The position numbers and the translations under genes were made by a program. A stretch of DNA of 64,000 bases from Mycobacterium sp. 155 (GTDB lineage: Bacteria > Actinomycetota > Actinomycetes > Mycobacteriales > Mycobacteriaceae): contig NZ_KB892705.1 in assembly GCF_000373905.1 (NCBI RefSeq), forward strand, positions 3,143,184-3,207,183, read 5' to 3'. The notes under the pieces are model-generated. The model had not been told where the DNA came from. It made no database searches and saw only the letters and a list, made by a program, of their open reading frames with translations. Numbering within the stretch: the first letter of the stretch is position 1; each line of letters opens with the position of its first letter. Positions 20,305-27,962 of the stretch are shown here, one piece after another.

Positions 20305-21513
20305 TCAGTTGTCGACAGCATCGGAGTCCGTCAGGCCAGGAGTCAATCTCAGCGCGTAAGCGGCGGTAGCCAGTTGGGCGACGCCTGGTGGATCCATCAG
20401 TGAACGACCGGTGAGTTCGTGTAACCGGCGTAGCCGGTACCGAACGGTATTCGGATGACAGTGCAGAAGTTTCGCGGCCGATTCGGCCGATCCGTCGTTC
20501 TCGATGTAGGTGATGAGCGTGTCGAGTAGCACGCCGCCATCGTCATGCGACAGCTCCAGCACCGGCCCGAGAACCAGGCGCACGAGGCGTCGCGCCTCGT
20601 CGGGTGTGCGCGCGAGGAGAGCCTCCAACGGATTCGCGGTGAAAACGCGTACATCGCGCGTGCCCGGTGCGAGCATGGCCAACGCCGACCTCGCCAACTG
20701 CAGTGAACGTGGCGTATCGGCCAACGACCGGTATTCGGGGCTCACGCCGGTTCGCGCAGTCGCGGACCGGCGCATCACGGTGATCGCCTCAGCGTGCTGG
20801 TCCGCCCGTAGGGCAACCACACCGAGTTGTAGCGCCGGGGTCAGACGCCAGGCCGAGGCGACACCGTGCTCGGCGAGACGACGTTCGATACCGGGAAGGC
20901 TCTCCTCGGCGAGGCCCTTGGTGTCCGCGGCGACGACGACAAACGTTGCGTCGGGCGGCAGGTCGAGGAGGGTGGCCGCCTCCGCCGGGCCGCCGTCCGG
21001 GCTCGGGTGGCCGGTGAACAACGCTTCGACCAGAGCCGACCGGCGCTGCTGGCGTCCCACCAGCAGCTCGGCTGTCGTGGCGCGGTAGGCCTCGGTAAGT
21101 GCTACCGCATGTTCGTCGGTCAGCTGCCAGATCGTGCTGGCCGCAGCCAACAGGGCATCGGTGTCTTGCTGGTGCGCAGCACACCGGGCCCGGGCAACCA
21201 GCGCTTCCCACAGCGTCGAAAAACTGACGCGGTACGCGCGTAGGACCTCCGGTAACGGAACACCTTGCTGCGCCCGGCGACGACCCGTTGCGGCCGGGAC
21301 GGTGAGATCGACATCCGTGTCTGGGTGCGCCACCGCACTGAGGACGAAGTGCAGGTTTTGCGTGATGGACTCGCGAAGCTCCCTCGAAGAGACGAGATCT
21401 CCCGTGCGGTACAGCGGAATGCGTTCGATTGTGGCGACATAGGCCTGATCGACGAGATCGGCAAGACGGCTCTGGGCCCACGATGCCAGTTCCGCGATCC
21501 TCGCCTCGTTCAC
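20305..21513 (-). CDS. PucR/CdaR-family transcriptional regulator
   Basis: The 402-residue protein has an N-terminal helical sensor region, a GGDEF-like middle domain and a C-terminal PucR helix-turn-helix (ESAAKLLHCHPNTVRYRLRRLHELTG). Mycobacteria carry many such regulators, usually controlling adjacent catabolic or transport genes. It ends 11 bases from the convergent FUSC gene, which is a plausible but unproven target. Confidence 0.85.
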   Translation of the reverse strand: MNEARIAELASWAQSRLADLVDQAYVATIERIPLYRTGDLVSSRELRESITQNLHFVLSAVAHPDTDVDLTVPAATGRRRAQQGVPLPEVLRAYRVSFSTLWEALVARARCAAHQQDTDALLAAASTIWQLTDEHAVALTEAYRATTAELLVGRQQRRSALVEALFTGHPSPDGGPAEAATLLDLPPDATFVVVAADTKGLAEESLPGIERRLAEHGVASAWRLTPALQLGVVALRADQHAEAITVMRRSATARTGVSPEYRSLADTPRSLQLARSALAMLAPGTRDVRVFTANPLEALLARTPDEARRLVRLVLGPVLELSHDDGGVLLDTLITYIENDGSAESAAKLLHCHPNTVRYRLRRLHELTGRSLMDPPGVAQLATAAYALRLTPGLTDSDAVDN

Positions 21514-21667
21514 TTGACCTCACTCACAGGTCGGCCAGGACGCCGGCCTCGCTGATGGCGCTGCGCCGGCGCGGCCAGCAGGATCAACCGTACCGAGTCG
21601 CTGACCGATCGCCGATACAGCGGCAAATTCAATGGTGCGGGCCTCGGCGTGTCGTGACCCTTGAGGC

Positions 21668-22075
21668 TCAAGGCGCTGCGCGCCAATACCGGAACAGGAC
21701 CCGGGCCGTCACGACAGCCTCGCCGTACTTACGGGAGTCGTCGGCGACTAGGGGGTTGTCACCCTCGATCCACCACCCGCCGCAGTACGGCCGGATGGCC
21801 CGTTTGACCACGAGCAGATCAGGCCGGCTGTTGAACCGCGCGATCACCACGTCACCAGGTCGTACCCGCCGCACCCGGTAGACCACGAGCGCGTCGCCGT
21901 CGCGCAACGTCGGCGCCATCGACGGACCGGAAACTCCGACGGTGAACACCCGCGACCGCACCCAGCCGATACCCGCTGTGGCGACGAGCGTCGCAATCAC
22001 CTTCACGCTCCGCGGCCAGGTCACGACCGAACCGTACGCGACCAGGTCCGGATTGCCGCAAGGCACGTTTGCCAC
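21668..22075 (-). CDS. sodX: Nickel superoxide dismutase maturation protease (S26-type)
   Basis: The 135-residue protein is a short signal-peptidase-like protease with one membrane helix (VKVIATLVATAGIGWV). The catalytic serine lies in SGPSMAPTL (Ser52) and the general-base lysine in LVVKRAI (Lys91). Proteins of this kind remove the propeptide of nickel SOD so that His1 can bind nickel. The divergent neighbour 130 bases away is sodN, as in other actinobacteria, which fixes the assignment. Confidence 0.9.
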   Translation of the reverse strand: MANVPCGNPDLVAYGSVVTWPRSVKVIATLVATAGIGWVRSRVFTVGVSGPSMAPTLRDGDALVVYRVRRVRPGDVVIARFNSRPDLLVVKRAIRPYCGGWWIEGDNPLVADDSRKYGEAVVTARVLFRYWRAAP

Positions 22076-22205
22076 TTCGCCAGCCTGGTCAGCAGGTGCA
22101 GGAGTAATGTCGCAGCAAGGAGTCGACGCAGCGACGGTCGATCCGCTCTGTGCGTGGGCTACCTACCCGCACAGCAGTTTTCATGTTGGTACAGGAGAGA
22201 GTCAT

Positions 22206-22610
22206 ATGCGACTGCCGTTCTTCCTCGCCCCTCGCGTCATTGCCAGTGCACACTGCGATCTGCCTTGCGGTGTGTACGACCCGGCCCAGGCGCGGATCGA
22301 GGCCGAATCAATCAAGGCCATCGCGGAGAAGTACCAGGCCAATGAGGACCCCGAGTTCCGCACCCGCTCGCTGATCATCAAGGAACAGCGTTCGGAACTG
22401 GTCAAGCACCACCTCTGGGTGCTGTGGACCGACTATTTCAAGCCGCCCCACTTCGAGAAGTACCCCCAGCTGCATCAGCTGGTGAACGAGGCGACCAAGC
22501 TTGCCGGCGCGTCCGGTACCAAGGGCTCGGCCGACCCCGAGGTGGCACAACAGCTCCTCGACAAGATCGATGAGATCGCCAAGATCTTCTGGGAGACCAA
22601 GAAGTCCTGA
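22206..22610 (+). CDS. sodN: Nickel superoxide dismutase precursor
   Basis: The 134-residue precursor carries the nickel hook HCDLPCGVYDP. Cleavage after Ala15 by SodX would expose His16 as residue 1 of the mature enzyme, with Cys17 and Cys21 as thiolate ligands. The rest is the four-helix bundle of SodN. The ATG at 22206 follows an AGGAGAGAG ribosome site and gives a 15-residue propeptide, close to the known size. The enzyme needs nickel; a nickel permease is encoded at 30349-31482. Confidence 0.96.
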   Translation: MRLPFFLAPRVIASAHCDLPCGVYDPAQARIEAESIKAIAEKYQANEDPEFRTRSLIIKEQRSELVKHHLWVLWTDYFKPPHFEKYPQLHQLVNEATKLAGASGTKGSADPEVAQQLLDKIDEIAKIFWETKKS

Positions 22611-22660
22611 TCCGATCTGTCGTCACGCACAATCGGGTTTGAGTTCAAGCACAGACCTCG

Positions 22661-22716
22661 CCGGTTGATCCGTCTGCAGCCTCGCCTGCGCAATAGGCTG
22701 CAGACGGGTCAACCGG
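22661..22716 (+). repeat. Near-perfect 21-bp inverted repeat between sodN and a hypothetical gene
   Basis: Arms at 22661-22681 and 22696-22716 match at 20 of 21 positions around a 14-base loop. The arms begin CCGGTTGA and end TCAACCGG. It starts 50 bases after the sodN stop and ends 14 bases before the next ATG. It has no T-run, so it could be a rho-independent-like terminator of an actinobacterial type, or a regulatory hairpin. Confidence 0.85.
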
Positions 22717-22730
22717 ATCGGGGACACAGC

Positions 22731-23114
22731 ATGGGTGACGTGACGATCAGCGCGAAGACGATCGGAAATCCTTCAGGGGGCATGGCCGACGATCCCTGGC
22801 TGGCCGGCCACCCGGCCGAAGGAGAACGTGTCGCCATCTTCGCGTACACCGTGACGAGCGTTGACGGGGTGTCCGAGGATATCCGCACCTATCACGTGGC
22901 ACCGGTGGACACCGCGCGAGAGGGAGCGCTCACCCAGTCGTCACCGCAACCGCAAGGCGTCACAGTGCAATGGACGGGGTGCGGCACCGGCACAGTGGTC
23001 CGACCGGCAGCAGTCGTACTCGGCCACGAGCGGCTGACCGACGATCCCGACCGCGCCGACGCGATGGTGCAATGCGAAGTCCAGCCCGACGACCCGCGAA
23101 TCGTCCAGGCTTAG
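22731..23114 (+). CDS. Hypothetical protein, 127 aa
   Basis: The likely start is ATG 22731 (MGDVTISAKTIGNP), 14 bases after the large inverted repeat. An upstream frame would be read through the hairpin. The product is soluble, rich in short beta-like stretches (ERVAIFAYTVTSVDGVSEDIRTYHV, VTVQWTGCGTGTVVRPAAVV) and has no signal peptide or motif I recognise. It precedes the DUF488 gene by 27 bases and may share its transcript. Confidence 0.55.
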   Translation: MGDVTISAKTIGNPSGGMADDPWLAGHPAEGERVAIFAYTVTSVDGVSEDIRTYHVAPVDTAREGALTQSSPQPQGVTVQWTGCGTGTVVRPAAVVLGHERLTDDPDRADAMVQCEVQPDDPRIVQA

Positions 23115-23141
23115 AACCAGACCGGAGGCCATCTCGGCTGG

Positions 23142-23711
23142 ATGAGCGCTCCTCCGCCACGCGAAGCACACTGGCCCGTCGGTGCGATCTTCACCGTCGG
23201 GCATTCGACATTACCGATCGAGGCCTTTGTCGACCTGCTGAAGAGCTACGGCATCGAGCGACTCGCGGACATCCGCACGATTCCGCGTTCGCGCCATAAC
23301 CCGCAGTTCAACGACAGCGAGCTATCCGGCAGCTTGAGGGCCCACGGCATCGAATACATGCCGCTGCCGGCGTTGGGTGGCCTGCGGCACACCCGAAAGG
23401 ATTCACCCAATACGGGGTGGAAGAACAAGAGCTTTCGCGGCTACGCCGATTACATGCAGACCGAGGCGTTCCAGCACGCGATCGAAGCGCTGATCGTGCT
23501 CGGCCACGAAAAGCCCACGTGCATCATGTGCGCCGAAGCAGTGCCGTGGCGCTGCCACCGCTCGTTGGTCGCCGATGCGCTCTACGCGCACGGTGTTCCC
23601 GTCGTGGAGATCTTGTCCGCCACCGACTATCGGATGCACAAGCTCACCCGTTTCGCGCAGGTCCACGGCACGTCGGTGTCCTATCCGCCTGAGCAACAGA
23701 CGCTTCTCTGA
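23142..23711 (+). CDS. DUF488 family protein
   Basis: The 189-residue protein matches the DUF488 family: FTVGHSTLPIEAFVDLLKSYGIERLADIRTIPRSRHNPQF near the start, YMPLPALGGLR, and ICMCAEAVPWRCHRSLVAD-like ending (here IMCAEAVPWRCHRSLVAD). The conserved HS, RxxPxSR and CHR residues suggest a nucleic-acid or nucleotide-related enzyme, but no activity is established for the family as far as I know. Confidence 0.85.
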   Translation: MSAPPPREAHWPVGAIFTVGHSTLPIEAFVDLLKSYGIERLADIRTIPRSRHNPQFNDSELSGSLRAHGIEYMPLPALGGLRHTRKDSPNTGWKNKSFRGYADYMQTEAFQHAIEALIVLGHEKPTCIMCAEAVPWRCHRSLVADALYAHGVPVVEILSATDYRMHKLTRFAQVHGTSVSYPPEQQTLL

Positions 23712-23730
23712 TGTGCCGCAAACGTTCCCG

Positions 23731-23877
23731 TCATTTGTCGGCGACGTCGCCCCGCAACCAACGCCACCCTGCAACGACGAGCGCTGGACCGACCGAAACG
23801 ACTTCCTGCCACATCGACGGTAACTCCGGATGGGTACGCCAACGATCCGGCTCTGCGGGCTGCGTCGGCTCAACCAT
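23731..23877 (-). CDS. Small hypothetical protein, 48 aa
   Basis: This short gene has a strong GAGGAGG ribosome site 6 bases before ATG 23877. It encodes 48 residues with a polar proline-rich start and a moderately hydrophobic stretch (VVSVGPALVVAGWRWL) before a charged end. No family is recognised. One copy of the 19-bp palindrome lies 93 bases upstream at 23970-23988, so it may share control with fdh and the LysR gene. Confidence 0.55.
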   Translation of the reverse strand: MVEPTQPAEPDRWRTHPELPSMWQEVVSVGPALVVAGWRWLRGDVADK

Positions 23878-23969
23878 GAGTACCTCCTCGTCGAATACGA
23901 TCCGCGCTGGTGGAGGTTCCAGTCTGTTGCGATGGACCCGACGGCGTCCAAGACGTGATTTCGAATGAT

Positions 23970-23988
23970 CGATAGGCGATACCGATCA
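23970..23988. promoter_or_regulatory. Third copy of the 19-bp palindromic motif
   Basis: It reads CGATAGGCGATACCGATCA and overlaps the stop codon of the DUF2945 gene (23986-23988). It lies upstream of the 48-residue gene. It matches site 2 of the fdh promoter at 16 of 19 positions. Confidence 0.65.
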
Positions 23989-24288
23989 GTGCTCAAGCTT
24001 CGTCAGCGCCGAGCCCTTGTGCATCGCGATGTGGTCGGTCTTGTCGCTCTTGATTTCATACTGAGGCTCGTCCGGGCTCGCGTGGTGGGTGTAGCCCTTG
24101 TAGTCCACGTCCTGAGTGTGGACCTCGATGACCGTGCCGCTGACCCGCCCGGCTTCGGAATTCCAGGCGACATGATCACCGACACTGAAACGGTGGCTAA
24201 CGGAGGCGACGCTCTTCCTCCTTCTCCAGACGTTCGCGTTCTGCCTCGCGACGCTCTTCCTCCTTTTCGATCGCTTCCTCACGTTCAT
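23986..24288 (-). CDS. DUF2945 (HVA1/TUDOR-like) protein with uncertain start
   Basis: The recognisable domain is SHRFSVGDHVAWNSEAGRVSGTVIEVH to the end. This is the small beta-barrel family DUF2945, whose usual proteins of ~70 residues begin right at this point. Here the codon where a start is expected is GTT (VSHRF), not GTG or ATG. The open frame instead runs back to ATG 24288 through a very basic stretch (RKRSKRRKS) overlapping another small gene. Either translation begins in that overlap, or the normal start was lost by mutation, or a rare start is used. The function of the family is unknown beyond a suggested nucleic-acid or protein-binding barrel. Confidence 0.6.
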   Translation of the reverse strand: MNVRKRSKRRKSVARQNANVWRRRKSVASVSHRFSVGDHVAWNSEAGRVSGTVIEVHTQDVDYKGYTHHASPDEPQYEIKSDKTDHIAMHKGSALTKLEH

Positions 24289-24301
24289 TCTTATTGGTCA
24301 T
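24197..24301 (-). CDS. Tiny highly charged protein, 34 aa
   Basis: ATG 24301 opens a frame for MTNKNEREEAIEKEEERR and on to RRLR, almost wholly Glu, Lys and Arg, predicted as one long helix. It contains an internal duplication (EKEEERR twice). It ends at a TAG exactly where the DUF2945 domain begins in the next frame. The DUF2945 frame read through the same bases is a basic stretch, so only one of the two frames is probably used here. The helix pattern favours this one. Confidence 0.4.
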   Translation of the reverse strand: MTNKNEREEAIEKEEERREAERERLEKEEERRLR

Positions 24302-24463
24302 GAATCCGAGCGTACTTCGCTGCGCCGAGTATCCGGTCTCGGATTGTGATGGCTAACAACCACTTTTGTCTGCGCCGACAGCACATTGGACGGGCTGGGC
24401 ACCATCGTCGGGCCGTGCGTATCGTCGGGTCAGGCCCTCGGCGCGCGAATGAGGAGACGACAG

Positions 24464-25474
24464 ATGGCGACACCGGAGCGCAGCGGCGCGGTGCAACCGC
24501 AACCCGTACTGATGCCGGTGACCCCCGCCGCGGCCTTTCTGGTGGCGACCATCGACGTGGGCGGCGAGGCCGCCGTGCATGACGCGCTCGGCAATCTGTC
24601 CGGGTTGGTCCGGTCTGTGGGATTCCGCGACCCGGCCAAGCATCTGTCGATGGTCACCTCGATCGGCTCTGCCGCCTGGGATCGGCTGTTCGGCGGGCCG
24701 CGCCCTGCTGAGTTGCACCCTTTCATCGAACTCGACGGACCGCGGCACCGCGCCCCGGCCACGCCGGGTGACCTGCTCTTCCACATCCGTGGGGAAAGCA
24801 TGGATGTCTGCTTCGCGCTGGCGGGCCATGTCCACAATGCGATGTCCGGCGCGATCACGGTGGTCGACGAGGTGCACGGCTTCCGGTTCTTCGACAACCG
24901 GGATCTGCTCGGATTCGTCGACGGCACCGAAAACCCCGGCGGTGCACTGGCAGTCAGTTCGACCGCCATCGGGGACGAGGACCCCGACTTTCGCGGCGGC
25001 AGCTACGTGCACGTGCAGAAGTACCTGCACGACATGACGGACTGGGATGCGCTGTCGGTGACAGAACAGGAACGTGCGTTCGGGCGCACCAAACTCGAGG
25101 ACATCGAATTCCCCGACGCCGACAAGCCGCGCAATTCCCACCTGGCACTCAACGTCATCACCGACGACGACGGCACCGAACTCAAGATCGTCCGGCACAA
25201 CATGCCATTTGGTGAGGTGGGGCGAAAGGAATCCGGTACCTATTACATTGCGTACGCTCGCACTCCGAAGGTCACCGAACGCATGCTGCGCAACATGTTT
25301 CTGGGCGATCCACCCGGCAACACGGACCGCATCCTGGATTTCTCCACCGCCGTCACCGGCGGTCTGTTCTTCACGCCCACAGTCGATTTCCTCGACGATC
25401 CACCGCCACTGCCACGGGGTGCCACACCGGACAGCGAATTGTCGATCGGAAGCTTGAAGGGAACCACGCAGTGA
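24464..25474 (+). CDS. dyp: DyP-type heme peroxidase with encapsulin-targeting tail
   Basis: The 336-residue protein is a DyP peroxidase of the DypB type. Asp153 in GFVDGTENP, His226 in NSHLAL (proximal heme ligand), Arg244 and Asn246 in VRHNMPFG fall at the same numbers as in Rhodococcus DypB. The C-terminus ends ELSIGSLKGTTQ, and SIGSLKG is the cargo peptide that directs DyP into encapsulin shells. No encapsulin gene is in this window, although in many actinobacteria it lies next to dyp. The start at ATG 24464 follows GAGGAGACGACAG. The enzyme uses H2O2 to oxidise dyes, phenols or metals. Confidence 0.92.
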   Translation: MATPERSGAVQPQPVLMPVTPAAAFLVATIDVGGEAAVHDALGNLSGLVRSVGFRDPAKHLSMVTSIGSAAWDRLFGGPRPAELHPFIELDGPRHRAPATPGDLLFHIRGESMDVCFALAGHVHNAMSGAITVVDEVHGFRFFDNRDLLGFVDGTENPGGALAVSSTAIGDEDPDFRGGSYVHVQKYLHDMTDWDALSVTEQERAFGRTKLEDIEFPDADKPRNSHLALNVITDDDGTELKIVRHNMPFGEVGRKESGTYYIAYARTPKVTERMLRNMFLGDPPGNTDRILDFSTAVTGGLFFTPTVDFLDDPPPLPRGATPDSELSIGSLKGTTQ

Positions 25475-25510
25475 ACAACCTGTGCCGAAAACCGCGTCGA
25501 CACCGGTAGG

Positions 25511-25936
25511 TCAGCTGCGGAACCGGTCCGCGATGGCCGAGCGGGGCAGCTCACGCGGACTGGGATGCGTGACGATGATCCGCTCCGAGTCCGGGCCGCA
25601 CGCGTCCACAAAGGTCAGCCCCGTCGCGGCGTCGGTATGGACGTAGGTCGCCGGGTCGTACGCCTGTAGGCGTTGCGTGATCTGTTGCAGGTCAGACTCA
25701 CTGTCGGTGGACCACACCAGGTGGTGCACGCCGAGCACCCCGTTGCCGCGCACCACGAAGGGCTCCTTGGCGTGCAGATAGATCTGGAAACCCTTGGAGG
25801 TCAACAGCAATGCCATGTCTTCGGAGTGCACAGCAACCTGGCACGAGAAGATATCGCGGTAGAACGCCACTGACTGGTCCAGGTCGGTCACCCGCACGAC
25901 GCAGGACGTGACCGTCACGTTGATCTCGTTGTCCAT
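25511..25936 (-). CDS. VOC-superfamily (glyoxalase/dioxygenase-like) protein
   Basis: The 141-residue protein has the two beta-alpha-beta-beta-beta modules of the vicinal-oxygen-chelate fold: VTSCVVRVTDLDQSVAFYRDIF at the start, FQIYLHAKEP, then GVHHLVWSTDSESDLQ and FVDACGPDSERIIVTH. His in GVHHLVW and Glu in DSERI could be metal ligands. Substrate unknown. It is divergent from the LysR gene. Confidence 0.8.
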   Translation of the reverse strand: MDNEINVTVTSCVVRVTDLDQSVAFYRDIFSCQVAVHSEDMALLLTSKGFQIYLHAKEPFVVRGNGVLGVHHLVWSTDSESDLQQITQRLQAYDPATYVHTDAATGLTFVDACGPDSERIIVTHPSPRELPRSAIADRFRS

Positions 25937-25996
25937 GCGTTCAGTCTGACCGCCGGGAAATGTAAATGTAAGTGTCCAAGGGAAGTTTCAGCACGG

Positions 25997-26015
25997 TGAT
26001 AGGTGACGCTTATCA
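25997..26015. promoter_or_regulatory. Fourth copy of the 19-bp palindrome, in the LysR promoter
   Basis: It reads TGATAGGTGACGCTTATCA, with outer TGATA/TATCA arms fully complementary. It lies 18 bases before the LysR start codon, as expected for an autoregulatory site of a LysR-type protein. Confidence 0.72.
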
Positions 26016-26033
26016 GGCGTGGTCAAATGGTTC

Positions 26034-26936
26034 ATGCTCTTTCGCCAGCTCGAATACTTCGTGGCGCTCGCTCGGGAGAAGCACTTTGCCCGAGCGGCCG
26101 CGGCGTGTTATGTATCGCAGCCGGCACTGTCCGAGGCCATCCGCAAGCTCGAGAACGAGCTGAAGGTTCCGTTGGTGCGGCGCGGAAAGAGCTTTGACGG
26201 GCTCACCCCGGAAGGTGAGCGGCTCGTGCTGTGGGCGCGGCGGATCCTGGCCGACCACGATGCGCTCATCCAAGAAGTCGCCGCACTGCAGACGGGTCTG
26301 ACCGGCGAACTGCGTCTCGGCGTCATCCCGGCCGCGTCCAGCACGGTGGCCTTGCTCACCGACCCGTTCTGCCTCGAACATCCTTTGGTACGAGTGCAAT
26401 TGGAGAGCAGCCTGCGCTCGGCGGAGATCGTCGAGCGCATCTGCCGGTTCGAACTCGACGCGGGCATCATCTATCCGGACGGTCAGAACACCGCCGGCCT
26501 GCTCGTCACACCGCTGTACCAGGAGCGACAGGTGCTCATCGCCAGCAGCGAGTTGCTGACGAGCCAACCAAATCCGGCGACCTGGGCCGATGCCTCGGAA
26601 CTGCCGCTGTGCCTGCTGAACACGGGCATGAGGGGACGTCAGCTCCTCGACGATGCCTTGACTGCCCACGGCCTCACGCTCACACCACGGCTCGAGGCGG
26701 ATTCGGTCGTCTCACTGCTGGCGCACGTCAACACCGGCCGGTGGGCCAGCATCGTGCCACAAACCTGGCTGCGTACCTTGCGCCCGCCCGCCGAAGTGCG
26801 AGTGGTGCCGCTGGAAAACCCGGCGGTGACGGCCACGGTCGCGTTGGTCACCAGCGCCGCCGAACCAGGATCGGTACTGGCTCGCGCCGTCGTCAAGACC
26901 GCGCAGAACGCCCGGATCACCGTCGAACCCGGTTAA
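26034..26936 (+). CDS. LysR-type transcriptional regulator
   Basis: The 300-residue protein has a standard N-terminal winged helix-turn-helix (MLFRQLEYFVALAREKHFARAAAACYVSQPALSEAIRKLE) and a periplasmic-binding-like effector domain from about residue 90 (GELRLGVIPAASSTVALL). I chose ATG 26034, the family start; an in-frame GTG at 26019 is possible. A palindrome shared with the NAD-formate dehydrogenase promoter sits just upstream. I therefore infer that this protein binds those sites and may respond to formate or a related carboxylate. Confidence 0.9.
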   Translation: MLFRQLEYFVALAREKHFARAAAACYVSQPALSEAIRKLENELKVPLVRRGKSFDGLTPEGERLVLWARRILADHDALIQEVAALQTGLTGELRLGVIPAASSTVALLTDPFCLEHPLVRVQLESSLRSAEIVERICRFELDAGIIYPDGQNTAGLLVTPLYQERQVLIASSELLTSQPNPATWADASELPLCLLNTGMRGRQLLDDALTAHGLTLTPRLEADSVVSLLAHVNTGRWASIVPQTWLRTLRPPAEVRVVPLENPAVTATVALVTSAAEPGSVLARAVVKTAQNARITVEPG

Positions 26937-27526
26937 CCGGTCAGATCGACCGACAGCAGCGCACGCACGGCCTGCGCCAGGTCCTCCTCCAGCCAGACCG
27001 GTAACTCGGCATCATCGGCGTGCCGGCGCACTACGGCATAGGGCAGGTCGACGACCGCCCGCGCAATGGCGTCCATGGTGCGGGTGTCGTCGCTGCCGAA
27101 CACCCCGCGAGCCAGCTCTCGCAACCGTCCGATCAGCGGAGCGTTCATGGTGGCGAGCCGAGTCTCGAAGTTCACATCCGGCTCGCCGTCGAGCAGGTCA
27201 CTGGGCCGAATGGTCAGCAGCAGCCGGGCGTCCTCGGGTGTGGCCCGGGCGAACCGGACCGCCGCGACCCCCATCGCCACCGCCGAATCCACGGACGTAT
27301 CCCCCGCTGCCGCCATCGCCCGCGACTGGAACCGCTCCAGAGCCCGTAGCCACGCCGCGGTCAGGATGCCGTCGCGGTTGCCGAATCGGTGATACAGCGT
27401 GCCCGCAGGCGCGCCGCTGGCCCTGGCGATCGCGGCAACGCTGGCCGCCCGCGGCCCGTCGGTCAGGACGAGCGCGCGCGTCGCGTCCAGGATTGCATCG
27501 GTTTCATGCTTCCGCGGAGGTGCCAC
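26933..27526 (-). CDS. TetR-family transcriptional regulator
   Basis: The 197-residue protein has the TetR helix-turn-helix (AARAASVAAIARASGAPAGTLYHRFGNRDGILTAAW region, residues ~25-55) and a helical C-terminal ligand domain. Its stop overlaps the convergent LysR stop. Its start is 21 bases from the divergent SRPBCC gene, so a single operator in that gap would control both. Confidence 0.88.
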   Translation of the reverse strand: MAPPRKHETDAILDATRALVLTDGPRAASVAAIARASGAPAGTLYHRFGNRDGILTAAWLRALERFQSRAMAAAGDTSVDSAVAMGVAAVRFARATPEDARLLLTIRPSDLLDGEPDVNFETRLATMNAPLIGRLRELARGVFGSDDTRTMDAIARAVVDLPYAVVRRHADDAELPVWLEEDLAQAVRALLSVDLTG

Positions 27527-27547
27527 GATCTAGTATGGTCCTTCTAT

Positions 27548-27943
27548 ATGGAACGTTTACCTTACATCGATGAGCATGCCACAACCATCGACGCCGATGC
27601 GGCGACAACGTGGGCCGCGGTTCTACGCGTCCTGTGCGGCAGCCCGACCGACCCACGCGCACCGCTCGGATTCCGGATCGCCGAGCGCCGCCCGCCCGAG
27701 CGCCTCGTTCTCGCCGGGCGCCACCCGTTCTCGATCTACGAATGGGTCTTCGAACTGGATGTGCTGGCGCCGAACCGGACTCGGGTGCGATCGCAGACCT
27801 GGGCAGCGTTCCCCCGACTCCACGGGAAGATCTACCGCGCCCTCGTCATCGGGTCCGGCGGCCACCGGGTCATCGTGCGGTGGATGCTCAATCGCATTGC
27901 CGATCAGGCGCGCCCCCGAGGAGTGGACATCCGACGATCCTGA
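27548..27943 (+). CDS. SRPBCC/DUF2867-like small protein
   Basis: The 131-residue protein begins at ATG 27548 (MERLPYIDEHATTIDADAATTW). It shows START/SRPBCC-like features: an early beta strand with conserved Trp, LGFRIAERRPPERLVLAGRHPFSIYEWVFELD and a C-terminal helix. Such proteins bind or convert hydrophobic ligands. No ribosome site is visible, and with a 21-base gap to the TetR gene the mRNA may be leaderless. Probably under TetR control. Confidence 0.7.
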   Translation: MERLPYIDEHATTIDADAATTWAAVLRVLCGSPTDPRAPLGFRIAERRPPERLVLAGRHPFSIYEWVFELDVLAPNRTRVRSQTWAAFPRLHGKIYRALVIGSGGHRVIVRWMLNRIADQARPRGVDIRRS

Positions 27944-27962
27944 ATTGGCAGATTCCCTCGGT

